Positions 1 through 8,218 of a DNA stretch of 64,000 bases are shown here, piece after piece. Below the pieces are notes generated by a model. That model had not been told where the DNA came from and made no database searches. It was given only the letters and a program-made list of their open reading frames with translations. Made by a program: the position numbers and the translations under genes. How positions within the stretch are numbered: the first letter of the stretch is position 1; each line of letters opens with the position of its first letter. The DNA is from an uncultured Methanolobus sp. (GTDB lineage: Archaea; Halobacteriota; Methanosarcinia; Methanosarcinales; Methanosarcinaceae): NCBI RefSeq assembly GCF_963667555.1, contig NZ_OY763421.1, positions 575,562 through 639,561 on the forward strand, written 5' to 3'.

Positions 1-273
1 GATGAAGATGGTTCATTTTCACAGGGCAATCCGATTATGAATACAGGTGACCTTGTGACTATTTATATTTCTGTTGTAGCAAATGGTGACCTGTCTTTTA
101 CAACAATTGACGGAGTAACTTCCAGCGGAAACCAGAAAGATTCCAATCTGGATATTTCACCACGTACTACTGTTACGATAGTAATGACCCCTGAGGCCGG
201 AGCTACTACAATGGCTGAGTTTGTGACTCCTTCATCGTATGGTACCAGAGAAACGATACAATTATATCCATAA
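1..273 (+). CDS. Archaellin (archaeal flagellin), C-terminal part
   Basis: The frame is open from the left edge, so only about 90 C-terminal residues are visible; the gene begins outside the window. The tail matches the conserved end of archaellins: a segment around GDLVTIYISV, then ISPRTTVTIVMTPEAGA, then EFVTPSSYGT and a short hydrophobic finish. Archaellins are the filament subunits of the archaellum, made with a class III signal peptide and folded as a beta-rich outer domain; this part is that outer domain. The ATG at 37 is internal and not the start. A secreted protein gene follows 39 bases later. A type IV pilin-like protein with an archaellin fold cannot be excluded because the N-terminal processing site is not visible. 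Confidence 0.75.
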   Translation, partial: DEDGSFSQGNPIMNTGDLVTIYISVVANGDLSFTTIDGVTSSGNQKDSNLDISPRTTVTIVMTPEAGATTMAEFVTPSSYGTRETIQLYP

Positions 274-312
274 GGTGAAATAATATTCACCTTAACTTTT
301 TTGAGGGATTGT

Positions 313-993
313 ATGTCACAAAAAATTCGATTAATATCCTGGATCATGATCCTAATTCTATCATTTGTTCCGCTTACGTCGGCAGAAGCAGTTTTTACAA
401 ATGAGTTGCAGGTTCATGATAGATCTATTGATTTTACTATTAATGAACTCTATACGGGAATTGATGCCGAAGCTTTCAGGTTGAGTCTTGATGCTGACAA
501 TAATAGTATTGTAAGTCAGGAAGAAGTTGCAAGTTTTGTTGAAGGATTCAAAAAGGGAAGTACGGGACAATATCTTGGTTATGTTTTAATAGATGATGGA
601 AATACGGTTCTTTCCCTTGATTCATTTGATATGGATGTTTCAGGTGCAGAAGGTAATGTAAACACCTCGGAAATAAAGGTAACTGCAAATATCATATTTG
701 GTGTGCCCACTTCACTGGAATCCGGAAAACACAGTATCTGGATCCTTGGACATCCAGCCATTGAAAAAATGAGCATTTTCCTTCCTTCTGAAATAGTAGT
801 AACAGGTGTTAATGGAATCGATGAACTTCAAACATCATGTGATTCAGGAAGGCAGTTACTTGAAGGACGTAGTGGTATCCGCTCATTTGTCGTTGACGGA
901 CGTCAGGTATTTGAGTATGCTGTTATGATCGAAACAGGCAGATCCAGGTTTATTGCAGACCTGTCTCGTTTTCCTTCTTTATTTCAATTGTAA
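313..993 (+). CDS. Secreted protein with EF-hand-like loop
   Basis: A 226-residue protein of unknown family. The ATG at 313 is preferred over the upstream TTG at 301 because GAGGG at 303-307 is correctly spaced. The N-terminus (a few basic residues, then a hydrophobic stretch ISWIMILILSFVPL ending TSAEA) is a Sec signal peptide. Around residue 60 the sequence LDADNNSIVSQEE resembles an EF-hand calcium loop. No lipobox or C-terminal membrane anchor is visible, so the product is probably released or held by partners. It directly follows the archaellin end, so co-expression with surface or motility genes is plausible but inferred. No catalytic motif was recognised. Confidence 0.7.
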   Translation: MSQKIRLISWIMILILSFVPLTSAEAVFTNELQVHDRSIDFTINELYTGIDAEAFRLSLDADNNSIVSQEEVASFVEGFKKGSTGQYLGYVLIDDGNTVLSLDSFDMDVSGAEGNVNTSEIKVTANIIFGVPTSLESGKHSIWILGHPAIEKMSIFLPSEIVVTGVNGIDELQTSCDSGRQLLEGRSGIRSFVVDGRQVFEYAVMIETGRSRFIADLSRFPSLFQL

Positions 994-1111
994 TCTTATC
1001 TTCATTTCTTTTTTCTAACAAGTAATATATACAATTAGTACAAATAAAATTAAGTACTATGTCTATATTATAATAGTTTAATAATAATATTTGATTATCT
1101 CAGGTGCTTAA

Positions 1112-2047
1112 ATGAAACATAAGTATTGTTCAATTATCCTAGTATTTGTTATCCTGATCAGTGTGTATAGTAGTGGGTGTGTCAGCAAGAGTCCGGAAGA
1201 AGAAGTACCTGAAAAAGTGACCACCTTTTTGAATGCTATCAATGATGATGATTTTAACACTGCTTTTAATATGTATACGGGTAAGGACTTCCTTGCAGTT
1301 GCAAGTATAAAAATGATATTCAGCAATAAAGGGATAGAACCTGGTAGTATTGAAGAAATTAATATTGTTTCTCAGGAAATAAGCGATACAATGGCCGCTG
1401 TGGAAGTTGAATGTACAGTGACAAATTCTGATGGCGGGAACAGTGTTATTCCTATATATTTCACACTCCAGAACAGCCAGCTTGGGTGGATCATCACAAG
1501 AGTATCATTTACTGTTCCGTTAACTCTGGAAAATTCTCAGACCGTTGATATCGAGGTTGAAACAACAAAAATAGATGTTATTGCGAACAATGCTCCGTTG
1601 ATATTCATTGGTGCTGTGGTAATGCTTGGTTTTGGTCTTTACATCGATAAAAAGGACAAGGCCAAGAAAAAAGAGAACAGCAGGACAATTGATGTTTCAG
1701 GTGCAACTCCGATACAAAAAGAGACCATTGCACAATATGTTAAATTCGTTCCCTCGCAGCAGATCACAATTGGTAAGCCAGCTACAATTGATGTGTGGGT
1801 AAAGAACTTCACGCAGCAGCCATACAATGATTTTGCTATCAAGGGCAAGTTTGCAAATTCCCTTGAGCCGGAAAAGATCAACCTTTTCTTTGATAAGATA
1901 GCTCCAGGGGAAACCGTGAAGCGTACCTGGGTAGTGAAAGCAAAACTTTCTGGCTGGGCTTCCATTGAAGAGCCAACCGTGGTATTCAATTTTGGAGGAA
2001 CCAAGTACATAGGTGTGCTTGATCCTGTGTGGTTACAGGTGCAGTGA
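1112..2047 (+). CDS. Lipoprotein with internal membrane segment and CARDB-like domain
   Basis: A 311-residue protein preceded by AGGTG. It starts with a signal peptide ending in SSGC, a lipobox-like site with Cys at about residue 23. Residues 30-150 resemble a DUF4878/NTF2-like extracytoplasmic domain. A clear membrane span lies near residues 163-180 (APLIFIGAVVMLGFGLYI), followed at once by a strongly basic stretch (DKKDKAKKKE). The last 100 residues resemble a CARDB/Ig-like beta domain. The basic stretch implies that the C-terminal domain is cytoplasmic, odd for a fold usually found outside. It is 33 bases upstream of a deacetylase-fold gene and looks like the first gene of that unit. A role as a membrane sensor or anchor is inference. 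Confidence 0.7.
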   Translation: MKHKYCSIILVFVILISVYSSGCVSKSPEEEVPEKVTTFLNAINDDDFNTAFNMYTGKDFLAVASIKMIFSNKGIEPGSIEEINIVSQEISDTMAAVEVECTVTNSDGGNSVIPIYFTLQNSQLGWIITRVSFTVPLTLENSQTVDIEVETTKIDVIANNAPLIFIGAVVMLGFGLYIDKKDKAKKKENSRTIDVSGATPIQKETIAQYVKFVPSQQITIGKPATIDVWVKNFTQQPYNDFAIKGKFANSLEPEKINLFFDKIAPGETVKRTWVVKAKLSGWASIEEPTVVFNFGGTKYIGVLDPVWLQVQ

Positions 2048-2080
2048 AGTTGAAGATAAATTATATTGTGGGTGATATGG

Positions 2081-4105
2081 GTGTCGTCAGATACGGAAAA
2101 AAACGGGGAGACAAATAAACAGTTGTCTTCGGATGTCATGAAAAAGCTGAACGAGGCATTTCTATCTTATTTTGATGGAAATAAACCTGGTAGTAGCACT
2201 ATTGACCTTTCAGAAAAAAATGCTATTCTTGATCTTATAAAATCTGGTTTTGTGGACGAAAAAGCCAGTAATTCTGAAAAGGGCACTGAAGCCAAAAAAA
2301 TGATAGTTATCGGAGAAGGTTTCATTGAGGCAGGAGATGAGACCATAATGTATTCTGATGCTATGGATATGCAAATCGAGTCTTCTGCTACATTTCCATC
2401 ATTTGAGGCAAATGTGCCTGATGTCCTATCCAATGCTTTTGATAATGTTTCATATCAGTCTGTTGAAATTGAAATTGATGAAGGCAAAAGTACTGTAAAG
2501 GATGAAGATAAGGATTATTCCAAAGCTGTATCCGATATTCTGCAAAAAACACCGAAGGTTCCAAAAGTTTCTTCTTATCATCATTCCGGGGAGTTTGATT
2601 CTGTTAGCACGCAGTCGTCTCCTCCCAATACTCCTATTAGACAGCCTGCTGAGGAAAAGCCTTCACAACAGGCAGTTATGCCTGAAAAGGGAGCACCTCT
2701 GCAATCTGCAAAGCCCGTACAAAGACCGGTTGTAACGGATCCTGTAGCAGGGTCAGTATCTAAAGCACCATCAGTACCTAAGGTACCATCAGTTGCACAG
2801 GCAAAACCACCTGCTGGCTCTGTTGCGGGAAATACTCCTTCTCCGTCCGTAATCGATTCCAGGGCAGCAAAAACAACTCCGGTCCCTCCTGTGAAGCCTG
2901 CAGCAGCACAGCCGGCTAAAAGTACCACCGGGCCTGCAGTTTCTAAGGTAGTTCCTCCGGTAACTGGTACTCCAAAGCCCACAGTTGCAGCAAAAAAGAA
3001 AGTTTCAAATGAGCCTGCAGCTCCTGTGAATATTGCCTTCCTGTATAGTGAGGATCATATGAAACATGATGCTTCATTACTTTCTATTATTACTCATGAG
3101 AAACCGGAACGTATAATCAGAGCTATGTGGTATCTGGAAAAGAACAAGGTTTTTACAGATGGTACATGCACATTGATCAGTGATTTCCAGACTGCTAAAG
3201 AAGAGGATCTTTACAGGGTTCATGGTAAGGAGTATGTTTCTTTCGTGAAATCCTATTCAGGTTCAGGTGGCGGTTTTTTGGGTGACAGTACATATATGAC
3301 ATCAGGGTCGTATGATATCGCAAAAACCGCGGCCGGTGCAGCTATACAGGCAGGCGACCTGCTCATGGATAATAAATTTACTCATGCATTTGTACTTACC
3401 CGTCCTCCGGGACATCATGCAAGTTCCCAGAAGTATGGGGGTTTCTGTCTTTTTAACAATGCAGCAGTTCTTGCAAGACATCTTCGGCATAACAGGAAAG
3501 TTGGTAAGGTACTGATCCTTGACTGGGATGCCCATGCAGGTGACGGTACCATGGAAATATTCTATGAGGATCCTACTGTGATGTTGATATCTATTCACCG
3601 CGATCCGCATGGTTTCTATCCACGAAAGGGTTTCAGTAATGAAACAGGTGCGAATGAAGGCAAGGGTTTTACAATGAATGTTGAAATGCCTGCCGGATCA
3701 AGCAATGAAGAATACCTGTATGCTTTTGATGAGGCTATCATTCCCATGGTGGAGCATTTCGATCCTGATTTTATTGTACTTAGCTGTGGTTTTGATGCCC
3801 ATTACCAGGAAATGAATATCGGACTGGCACTGGATTCAGATGCTTATCACCAGATGACTGCAAAGTTGCATTCGGTATTTAACGGACCTATTGTTTTCCT
3901 GCTTGAAGGTGGTTATCATGACTTTAACGGACAGTTATGCCATAGTGTATTGAGCTCTCTCCATGGCCGTCCAAATCCGGTTCAGGATAAACAGGAAAAG
4001 TCCAGCTTTAAGCAAACTCAGCAGAAGCAGATATTTTCAGAGGTGCAAAAAAAGGTTGCTGAAACAAAAAGTTATCATCCGGTATTATTATCACAGGAGG
4101 CCTGA
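2081..4105 (+). CDS. Histone-deacetylase-fold hydrolase with long disordered N-terminus
   Basis: The catalytic domain occupies about residues 315-625 and carries the zinc-dependent deacetylase signature: RPPGHHA, the metal-binding DWDAHAGDG, the second metal Asp in LSCGFDAH, and LEGGYHD with the transition-state Tyr. Family members remove acetyl groups from lysines, polyamines or similar amides. The first ~310 residues are low-complexity, acidic and then rich in Pro, Ala, Lys and Val, unlike compact archaeal relatives of about 330-350 residues; this suggests a tether or interaction arm. The start is taken at GTG 2081, 5-6 bases after GGTGAT; an upstream TTG at 2066 is less likely. It overlaps the next deacetylase gene by one base (TGATG). 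The substrate is unknown; acetyl-lysine on the neighbouring signalling proteins is one possibility. Confidence 0.9.
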   Translation: MSSDTEKNGETNKQLSSDVMKKLNEAFLSYFDGNKPGSSTIDLSEKNAILDLIKSGFVDEKASNSEKGTEAKKMIVIGEGFIEAGDETIMYSDAMDMQIESSATFPSFEANVPDVLSNAFDNVSYQSVEIEIDEGKSTVKDEDKDYSKAVSDILQKTPKVPKVSSYHHSGEFDSVSTQSSPPNTPIRQPAEEKPSQQAVMPEKGAPLQSAKPVQRPVVTDPVAGSVSKAPSVPKVPSVAQAKPPAGSVAGNTPSPSVIDSRAAKTTPVPPVKPAAAQPAKSTTGPAVSKVVPPVTGTPKPTVAAKKKVSNEPAAPVNIAFLYSEDHMKHDASLLSIITHEKPERIIRAMWYLEKNKVFTDGTCTLISDFQTAKEEDLYRVHGKEYVSFVKSYSGSGGGFLGDSTYMTSGSYDIAKTAAGAAIQAGDLLMDNKFTHAFVLTRPPGHHASSQKYGGFCLFNNAAVLARHLRHNRKVGKVLILDWDAHAGDGTMEIFYEDPTVMLISIHRDPHGFYPRKGFSNETGANEGKGFTMNVEMPAGSSNEEYLYAFDEAIIPMVEHFDPDFIVLSCGFDAHYQEMNIGLALDSDAYHQMTAKLHSVFNGPIVFLLEGGYHDFNGQLCHSVLSSLHGRPNPVQDKQEKSSFKQTQQKQIFSEVQKKVAETKSYHPVLLSQEA

Positions 4106-5181
4106 TGACCCGGGTAGGTGTCACTTTCAATAAAAATCATCATTTGCATGATTCCTTGTTGAATGGCTATCCCTGTCCTGAAAATCCTTTGAGGATCAAG
4201 AATATACTGGAATATCTTGGGAACAGCGGTCTTATTGACGGTGACAGGATCCGTATCTATGATGCTTCTGCAGCATCTTTGAGAGATATATTGCGAGTAC
4301 ATACAAGAGAGTATATAGAGCTCATAAAAGCCTGTACCAGAGATCCACGACAGAGTCCGGGTAAGGATGTGTATGTTTGTCCCTCTTCTTTTGATGTGAC
4401 CCTTCAGGCACTGGGATGTGTTCTGAAAGCCGGGGACCTTGTAATATCAGGCGAATGCAAACATGCTTATGCATTGATACGTCCTCCGGGGCATCATGCA
4501 GGTCCGGATTCATGCAATGGTTTCTGCATATTCAACAATTCGGGAATTCTGGCCCGGTATATGATAGAAAAAAAAGGACTTGAGAGAATTGCAATAGTAA
4601 ATATTGATGCCCATGCTTCGGATGGTACTTATGCTGTTTTTGAAGCGGATCCAAAAGTATTGTGCATATCGATACACCAGGATCAGAAGACACTTTACCC
4701 TTTTAAGGGTTTTATCAGGGATATTGGTGTGCGGCCTGCACTCGGCTATTGTATAAACATGGAGATGCCTACTGAATCAGGCAATCCGGAATATTCTCTA
4801 TTTTATGATGAAGTAGCTGAAAAAGTGCTTGAAAAGTTCGATCCACAGTTAGTTATCCTGGAGTGTGGTTTTGATGCTTATCATAAAGAGCCGCTGGCAA
4901 AGCTGAACCTGACTGTAGATGGGTACTATCGAATAATATTTAAACTTGCAAGTAAATGGAACGTCGTAACCTTGCTTGAGGGCGGCTATCATGACGACCT
5001 TGGTCTGCTTGCATCTGTTGTCCTGCGTGCGCTGGCAGGAATTGAGAATGTAAAGGATGAGGTTGATCAGATAGATCTGCTTGCATCGAGGCATGTTAAA
5101 ACCAGAAAAGAATTCAATAATAATCTGTCTCTTCTAAAAACAAGGTTGGGTCCGTATTGGGGTCCATGGGATCGTAGTTAA
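4105..5181 (+). CDS. Histone-deacetylase-fold hydrolase, second copy
   Basis: A compact 358-residue deacetylase-family protein. Visible motifs are RPPGHHAGP, the metal site NIDAHASDGT, LECGFDAYH for the second metal Asp, and LEGGYHDD with the catalytic Tyr. All expected catalytic residues are present, so activity is likely. The ATG overlaps the stop of the upstream paralogue and has a strong GGAGG just before it, indicating translational coupling. The two copies are clearly diverged, so they may act on different substrates. Acetylpolyamine or acetoin-utilisation-type deacetylation is an alternative to protein deacetylation. The gene ends 15 bases before a GNAT acetyltransferase, an arrangement that pairs removal and addition of acetyl groups. 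Confidence 0.9.
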   Translation: MTRVGVTFNKNHHLHDSLLNGYPCPENPLRIKNILEYLGNSGLIDGDRIRIYDASAASLRDILRVHTREYIELIKACTRDPRQSPGKDVYVCPSSFDVTLQALGCVLKAGDLVISGECKHAYALIRPPGHHAGPDSCNGFCIFNNSGILARYMIEKKGLERIAIVNIDAHASDGTYAVFEADPKVLCISIHQDQKTLYPFKGFIRDIGVRPALGYCINMEMPTESGNPEYSLFYDEVAEKVLEKFDPQLVILECGFDAYHKEPLAKLNLTVDGYYRIIFKLASKWNVVTLLEGGYHDDLGLLASVVLRALAGIENVKDEVDQIDLLASRHVKTRKEFNNNLSLLKTRLGPYWGPWDRS

Positions 5182-5196
5182 AGGGTAGTTGGTCAA

Positions 5197-6057
5197 ATGT
5201 TCGAACTTGGGAAAAGTGACGATGGTATTACATTTTACAAACTTGAGCATGCATTTGAGCTTGACAAGTTGACAATAGGTGAGTTCACTTATTTCAGGAA
5301 ATATCTTGGCATGTCTGATTACCTGTCAAATTTCCAGAGCTGGTTAAAGCGACCAACGGTGGTTCTTGTTGTTGCTGTAAAAGACAACACTGTGCTTGGC
5401 TGGTCAATGAATGAAAAATGGAGCACTCCTGCAAGTGATGGCAGGCCTACATATGTACTTCGTGGAATTGAAGTTTCACCAAAGCTTGCCAGGACGGGTA
5501 TGGGAAAGAAGATATTCTGTTTTATTTCGGGAATACTTGTTGGACATATCATCACAAAACCTGTGAACAAGGTTGCAAAACTCTTCTTCGAGTCACTGGA
5601 TTTTGTAGAATCAACTTATAAGAGTCCGGTAGATCTGGGCAATTATCCCGGTTACCTGATACTTGAAGAGAGCAGGAAGAAGGTTGTAGCTTGTGATGGT
5701 ATTCTTCCGAACGAGGCTAATGTAAAGGCTTGCAGGCTCAAGCTTTTCCCAAAGGAAGCTGTCACCGGTTCACTTGTTAATGCGAAAAAGGAAACACAAG
5801 CCTCAGATAAGGAATCTCCCGGCGGAAGTTCGGAACATGTGACGACTCATGTTTCCGGTGAAGAGCCTCCCGAAGACCTTGCAAGTCCGGTGGATTTTGA
5901 AGGTAAGTTCCTTGGGGAGCAGAAAATGATGTCTCCATGTAAATGTGGAAATTTCCTGGTGAACAAATACATGGTTACTGGTAAAAGAAGAGGTACTGCT
6001 TTTATTTGTACCAGTTGCAGTGTTGAAAGGTATTTCCTTCCCATGAAGAAGAAATAA
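5197..6057 (+). CDS. GNAT acetyltransferase with C-terminal zinc ribbon
   Basis: A 286-residue protein. Residues 1-170 form a GNAT fold: IEVSPKLARTGMGKK holds the R-x-G-x-G acetyl-CoA pyrophosphate loop, and KLFFESLDFV is the usual final helix and strand. Residues 170-235 are a polar linker. The C-terminus holds two cysteine pairs (SPCKCG near residue 247 and ICTSCS near 275), a probable zinc ribbon. GNAT enzymes transfer acetyl from acetyl-CoA to amines; the ribbon may bind nucleic acid or protein. It lies 15 bases after two deacetylase-fold genes and is a paralogue of the GNAT gene at 13176. A T-rich tract after 6060 probably ends this transcript. Confidence 0.8.
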   Translation: MFELGKSDDGITFYKLEHAFELDKLTIGEFTYFRKYLGMSDYLSNFQSWLKRPTVVLVVAVKDNTVLGWSMNEKWSTPASDGRPTYVLRGIEVSPKLARTGMGKKIFCFISGILVGHIITKPVNKVAKLFFESLDFVESTYKSPVDLGNYPGYLILEESRKKVVACDGILPNEANVKACRLKLFPKEAVTGSLVNAKKETQASDKESPGGSSEHVTTHVSGEEPPEDLASPVDFEGKFLGEQKMMSPCKCGNFLVNKYMVTGKRRGTAFICTSCSVERYFLPMKKK

Positions 6058-6262
6058 CGATCATTATTTTATTTGATAATATTCCCTTTACTTTTTAAAT
6101 TTTTCCTGAATCATTGAGTCGTCTGCACGATGTAATTTATTAATTAAGTGCAAAAGTTACGATTTATTCAATTTCAACAGAAGAGTATTAATACCCTTAC
6201 TACAATATAAGTTATAATTATAATACTAGATATATAATTTATTTGTATGGGGTCTTTTCATT

Positions 6263-6850
6263 ATGGCTCAAGAGCAGGGTATCGCAAAAGTTGATCTTAG
6301 TTATATTTATAAAGCAGTGATGATGGGTAATTCCCTTTACTCTGACAACTGGGAGAAAGGTGTTCTCTATCTTACCAATCTCAATCTGTGGTTTTCAGAA
6401 GGAGGAGGATGGTTGACCATTCCTCTTAAAAGTGTTACCATGGTGGGCAGGGAAGTTTCTGATCCTATTCGTGTAAAGGCCCAGCGTACCATCGGGACTT
6501 CACATATCCTTATGATAGATTATCTCCAGGCATCATCTGTAGTTCAGGGAGCCACGGCTTCTGCTACTGCTTTACTTGCAGGTAATGAAGCAGTGATCAA
6601 TACGCTGAAGGCTTATCTGCAACCAATGTGTGGCACACCTCCAAAGAAACAATCAATTTCTGATATTGATAAAAAGCTCCTTTACATGCTTTACACAGGT
6701 GTGAACGACTTACAGAAACTGACATTCTTCATCGGTGTCGATAATGACGGCCTTGCAGCCAGTTTCAAGAGTCTGAGGGAAGCAAACATGTGTGACACTT
6801 CAGGAAAGCTTACCGAAAACGGTCTAAAGCAGATCAAGGAGATGATGTGA
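6263..6850 (+). CDS. CheF-like taxis protein
   Basis: A 195-residue protein resembling the archaeal CheF family. Residues 10-115 look like a PH/GRAM-type beta domain: a strand GVLYLTNLNLWF followed by LTIPLKSVTMVG, the usual CheF pattern of a membrane-type strand and then an IPL strand. The last 65 residues (DKKLLYMLYTGV onward) form a winged-helix-like domain, again as in CheF. In haloarchaea CheF links CheY, CheC and CheD to the archaellum. No CheA, CheY or methyl-accepting protein is seen nearby, so this may be a divergent paralogue in a different signalling route. It is the first gene of an eight-gene unit; AT-rich promoter-like sequence (GATATATAAT near 6229) lies just upstream. Confidence 0.6.
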   Translation: MAQEQGIAKVDLSYIYKAVMMGNSLYSDNWEKGVLYLTNLNLWFSEGGGWLTIPLKSVTMVGREVSDPIRVKAQRTIGTSHILMIDYLQASSVVQGATASATALLAGNEAVINTLKAYLQPMCGTPPKKQSISDIDKKLLYMLYTGVNDLQKLTFFIGVDNDGLAASFKSLREANMCDTSGKLTENGLKQIKEMM

Positions 6851-6884
6851 AATGATTCTAATCCCTACAAAGGAGGCATTATAA

Positions 6885-7802
6885 ATGGCAGATCCTGGTC
6901 TCCCTCCTTTTATGACCAATTCTGCCGGTGGTCCGCCTCCGACAATGGAAGGAAGTTTCGGGCAGTCCATGGGTGCTTTTGGAGCATTGCTAAAACTCCA
7001 GCAGAACATCAGTGACAGGTTCCCAAAAGCCAAAGTTCCATGGAATGAAACCCGCAAATTCCTCAAAGCCAGCACAATAGAGCTGATAAGATCAACATCG
7101 CTTTACAAGTTCCATATGAATTTCTTCAAGGAAATAGGTCTTGGAAACATGCAACTTATTTCGTATGCACCGATGCACTACATATTTGCGGTTCCGAACA
7201 ATCCTGTGTGTAATTTCTATCCTGCACTTCAGAACCAGAAGGTGTGTGTAGCCACAACCGATGCCCTTCACAGGTTCTTCAGGGAAGATCTGGAACTTGA
7301 GTGTTCTGTGGAGGAAACAGAGTGCATCAAGAACGGGGATCCTTATTGCAAATTCAAGGTAGATCTTCAGCCCATATCTGCATATCAGGTCATGCTTGAT
7401 GATTATGACAAAAAGATACTTTCAGGTATCAGACCGCCTGTTGATGATACTGAGCTCAGGGACAGGGTGCGGACACTTTCTATTTACAAATTGCTTGACA
7501 GCGGTCGTCTGTCAGAAATTGGTAATGCTTACATGCAGTTTGCAAGCAATATGCCTGTACAGGAGAAGGTATTTGACCCTCCATGGAAGCTTCAGGAAGA
7601 ACTATCATCCATAGCTGAATCGCATAACACTTTTGGTGGTGCTTTCGGCGCAATGGCCCAGAAGATACAGGTACCAGACAATTCTGCACCGGCTGCACCT
7701 GCACCGGCTGTGTCTGAAGAAACTGCAAAATTACAGGAAGAAGCTAAAAAGACTGGTAGCTTTGCCGAGCTTCTTGCTAAAATGAAAAAGGATCAGCAGT
7801 GA
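6885..7802 (+). CDS. V4R-domain ligand-binding protein
   Basis: A 305-residue protein with a perfect AAGGAGG site. Residues 55-170 match the V4R (4-vinyl reductase) domain, ending in the typical Cys-bearing segment ECSVEETECIKNGDPYCKFKV, split here by normal spacing. V4R domains are related to haem-NO-binding and TRAPP/Bet3 folds and act as small-molecule or metal sensors. Residues 175-305 contain a helical region and an Ala/Pro-rich linker ending in a charged helix, possibly a docking tail. The neighbours CheF-like, Sm-like, KaiC-like and LC7 suggest that it is the input module of an intracellular signalling complex; that role is inferred from context. Confidence 0.75.
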   Translation: MADPGLPPFMTNSAGGPPPTMEGSFGQSMGAFGALLKLQQNISDRFPKAKVPWNETRKFLKASTIELIRSTSLYKFHMNFFKEIGLGNMQLISYAPMHYIFAVPNNPVCNFYPALQNQKVCVATTDALHRFFREDLELECSVEETECIKNGDPYCKFKVDLQPISAYQVMLDDYDKKILSGIRPPVDDTELRDRVRTLSIYKLLDSGRLSEIGNAYMQFASNMPVQEKVFDPPWKLQEELSSIAESHNTFGGAFGAMAQKIQVPDNSAPAAPAPAVSEETAKLQEEAKKTGSFAELLAKMKKDQQ

Positions 7803-8218
7803 TTATTATGGCAGGTTACAGATCAGTTTCACCATATACTCATCTGGATGAATTTGTGGGTGAGAATGTACGTGTAATAACAAACAATTCACATTACAGG
7901 GGTGAATGTGAAAAGATAGACCGGAAAAACAACAACGTGATCTTGAAAAAAGTTGTTAAAAAGAATGAAACCGGGTGGGTAGAAGTTAGTGAATATATGC
8001 TGGTCATGGGTCATTCCATCGAATCGGTATATATTGAAAAGAGTTTTCCATTTGACAGCAATGAATCGCTCATTCTTTCAATTGAACATGGCTCTCCTCT
8101 TCCTGACCCTGAACCCGGGATTGAAGGATTGGAAGGGCTTACAGAAAACATTGAGATCACAGATATTAGTGAATTAAGCAGCCTCGATGAGGTAATACTT
8201 CCGGAGGAATTTAAATGA
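7799..8218 (+). CDS. Small Sm-like-fold protein
   Basis: A 139-residue protein. Residues 15-60 (LDEFVGENVRVITNN, YRGECEKID, NNNVILKKV) follow the spacing of the Sm1/Sm2 strands of LSm proteins, but the match is visual. The C-terminal 50 residues are acidic and probably flexible. The GTG at 7799 overlaps the stop of the V4R gene (GTGA); an ATG at 7808 is the alternative. It overlaps the following KaiC-like gene by four bases. Tight overlaps on both sides argue that it works with V4R and KaiC, perhaps as an adaptor rather than as an RNA chaperone. Confidence 0.55.
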   Translation: MIIMAGYRSVSPYTHLDEFVGENVRVITNNSHYRGECEKIDRKNNNVILKKVVKKNETGWVEVSEYMLVMGHSIESVYIEKSFPFDSNESLILSIEHGSPLPDPEPGIEGLEGLTENIEITDISELSSLDEVILPEEFK

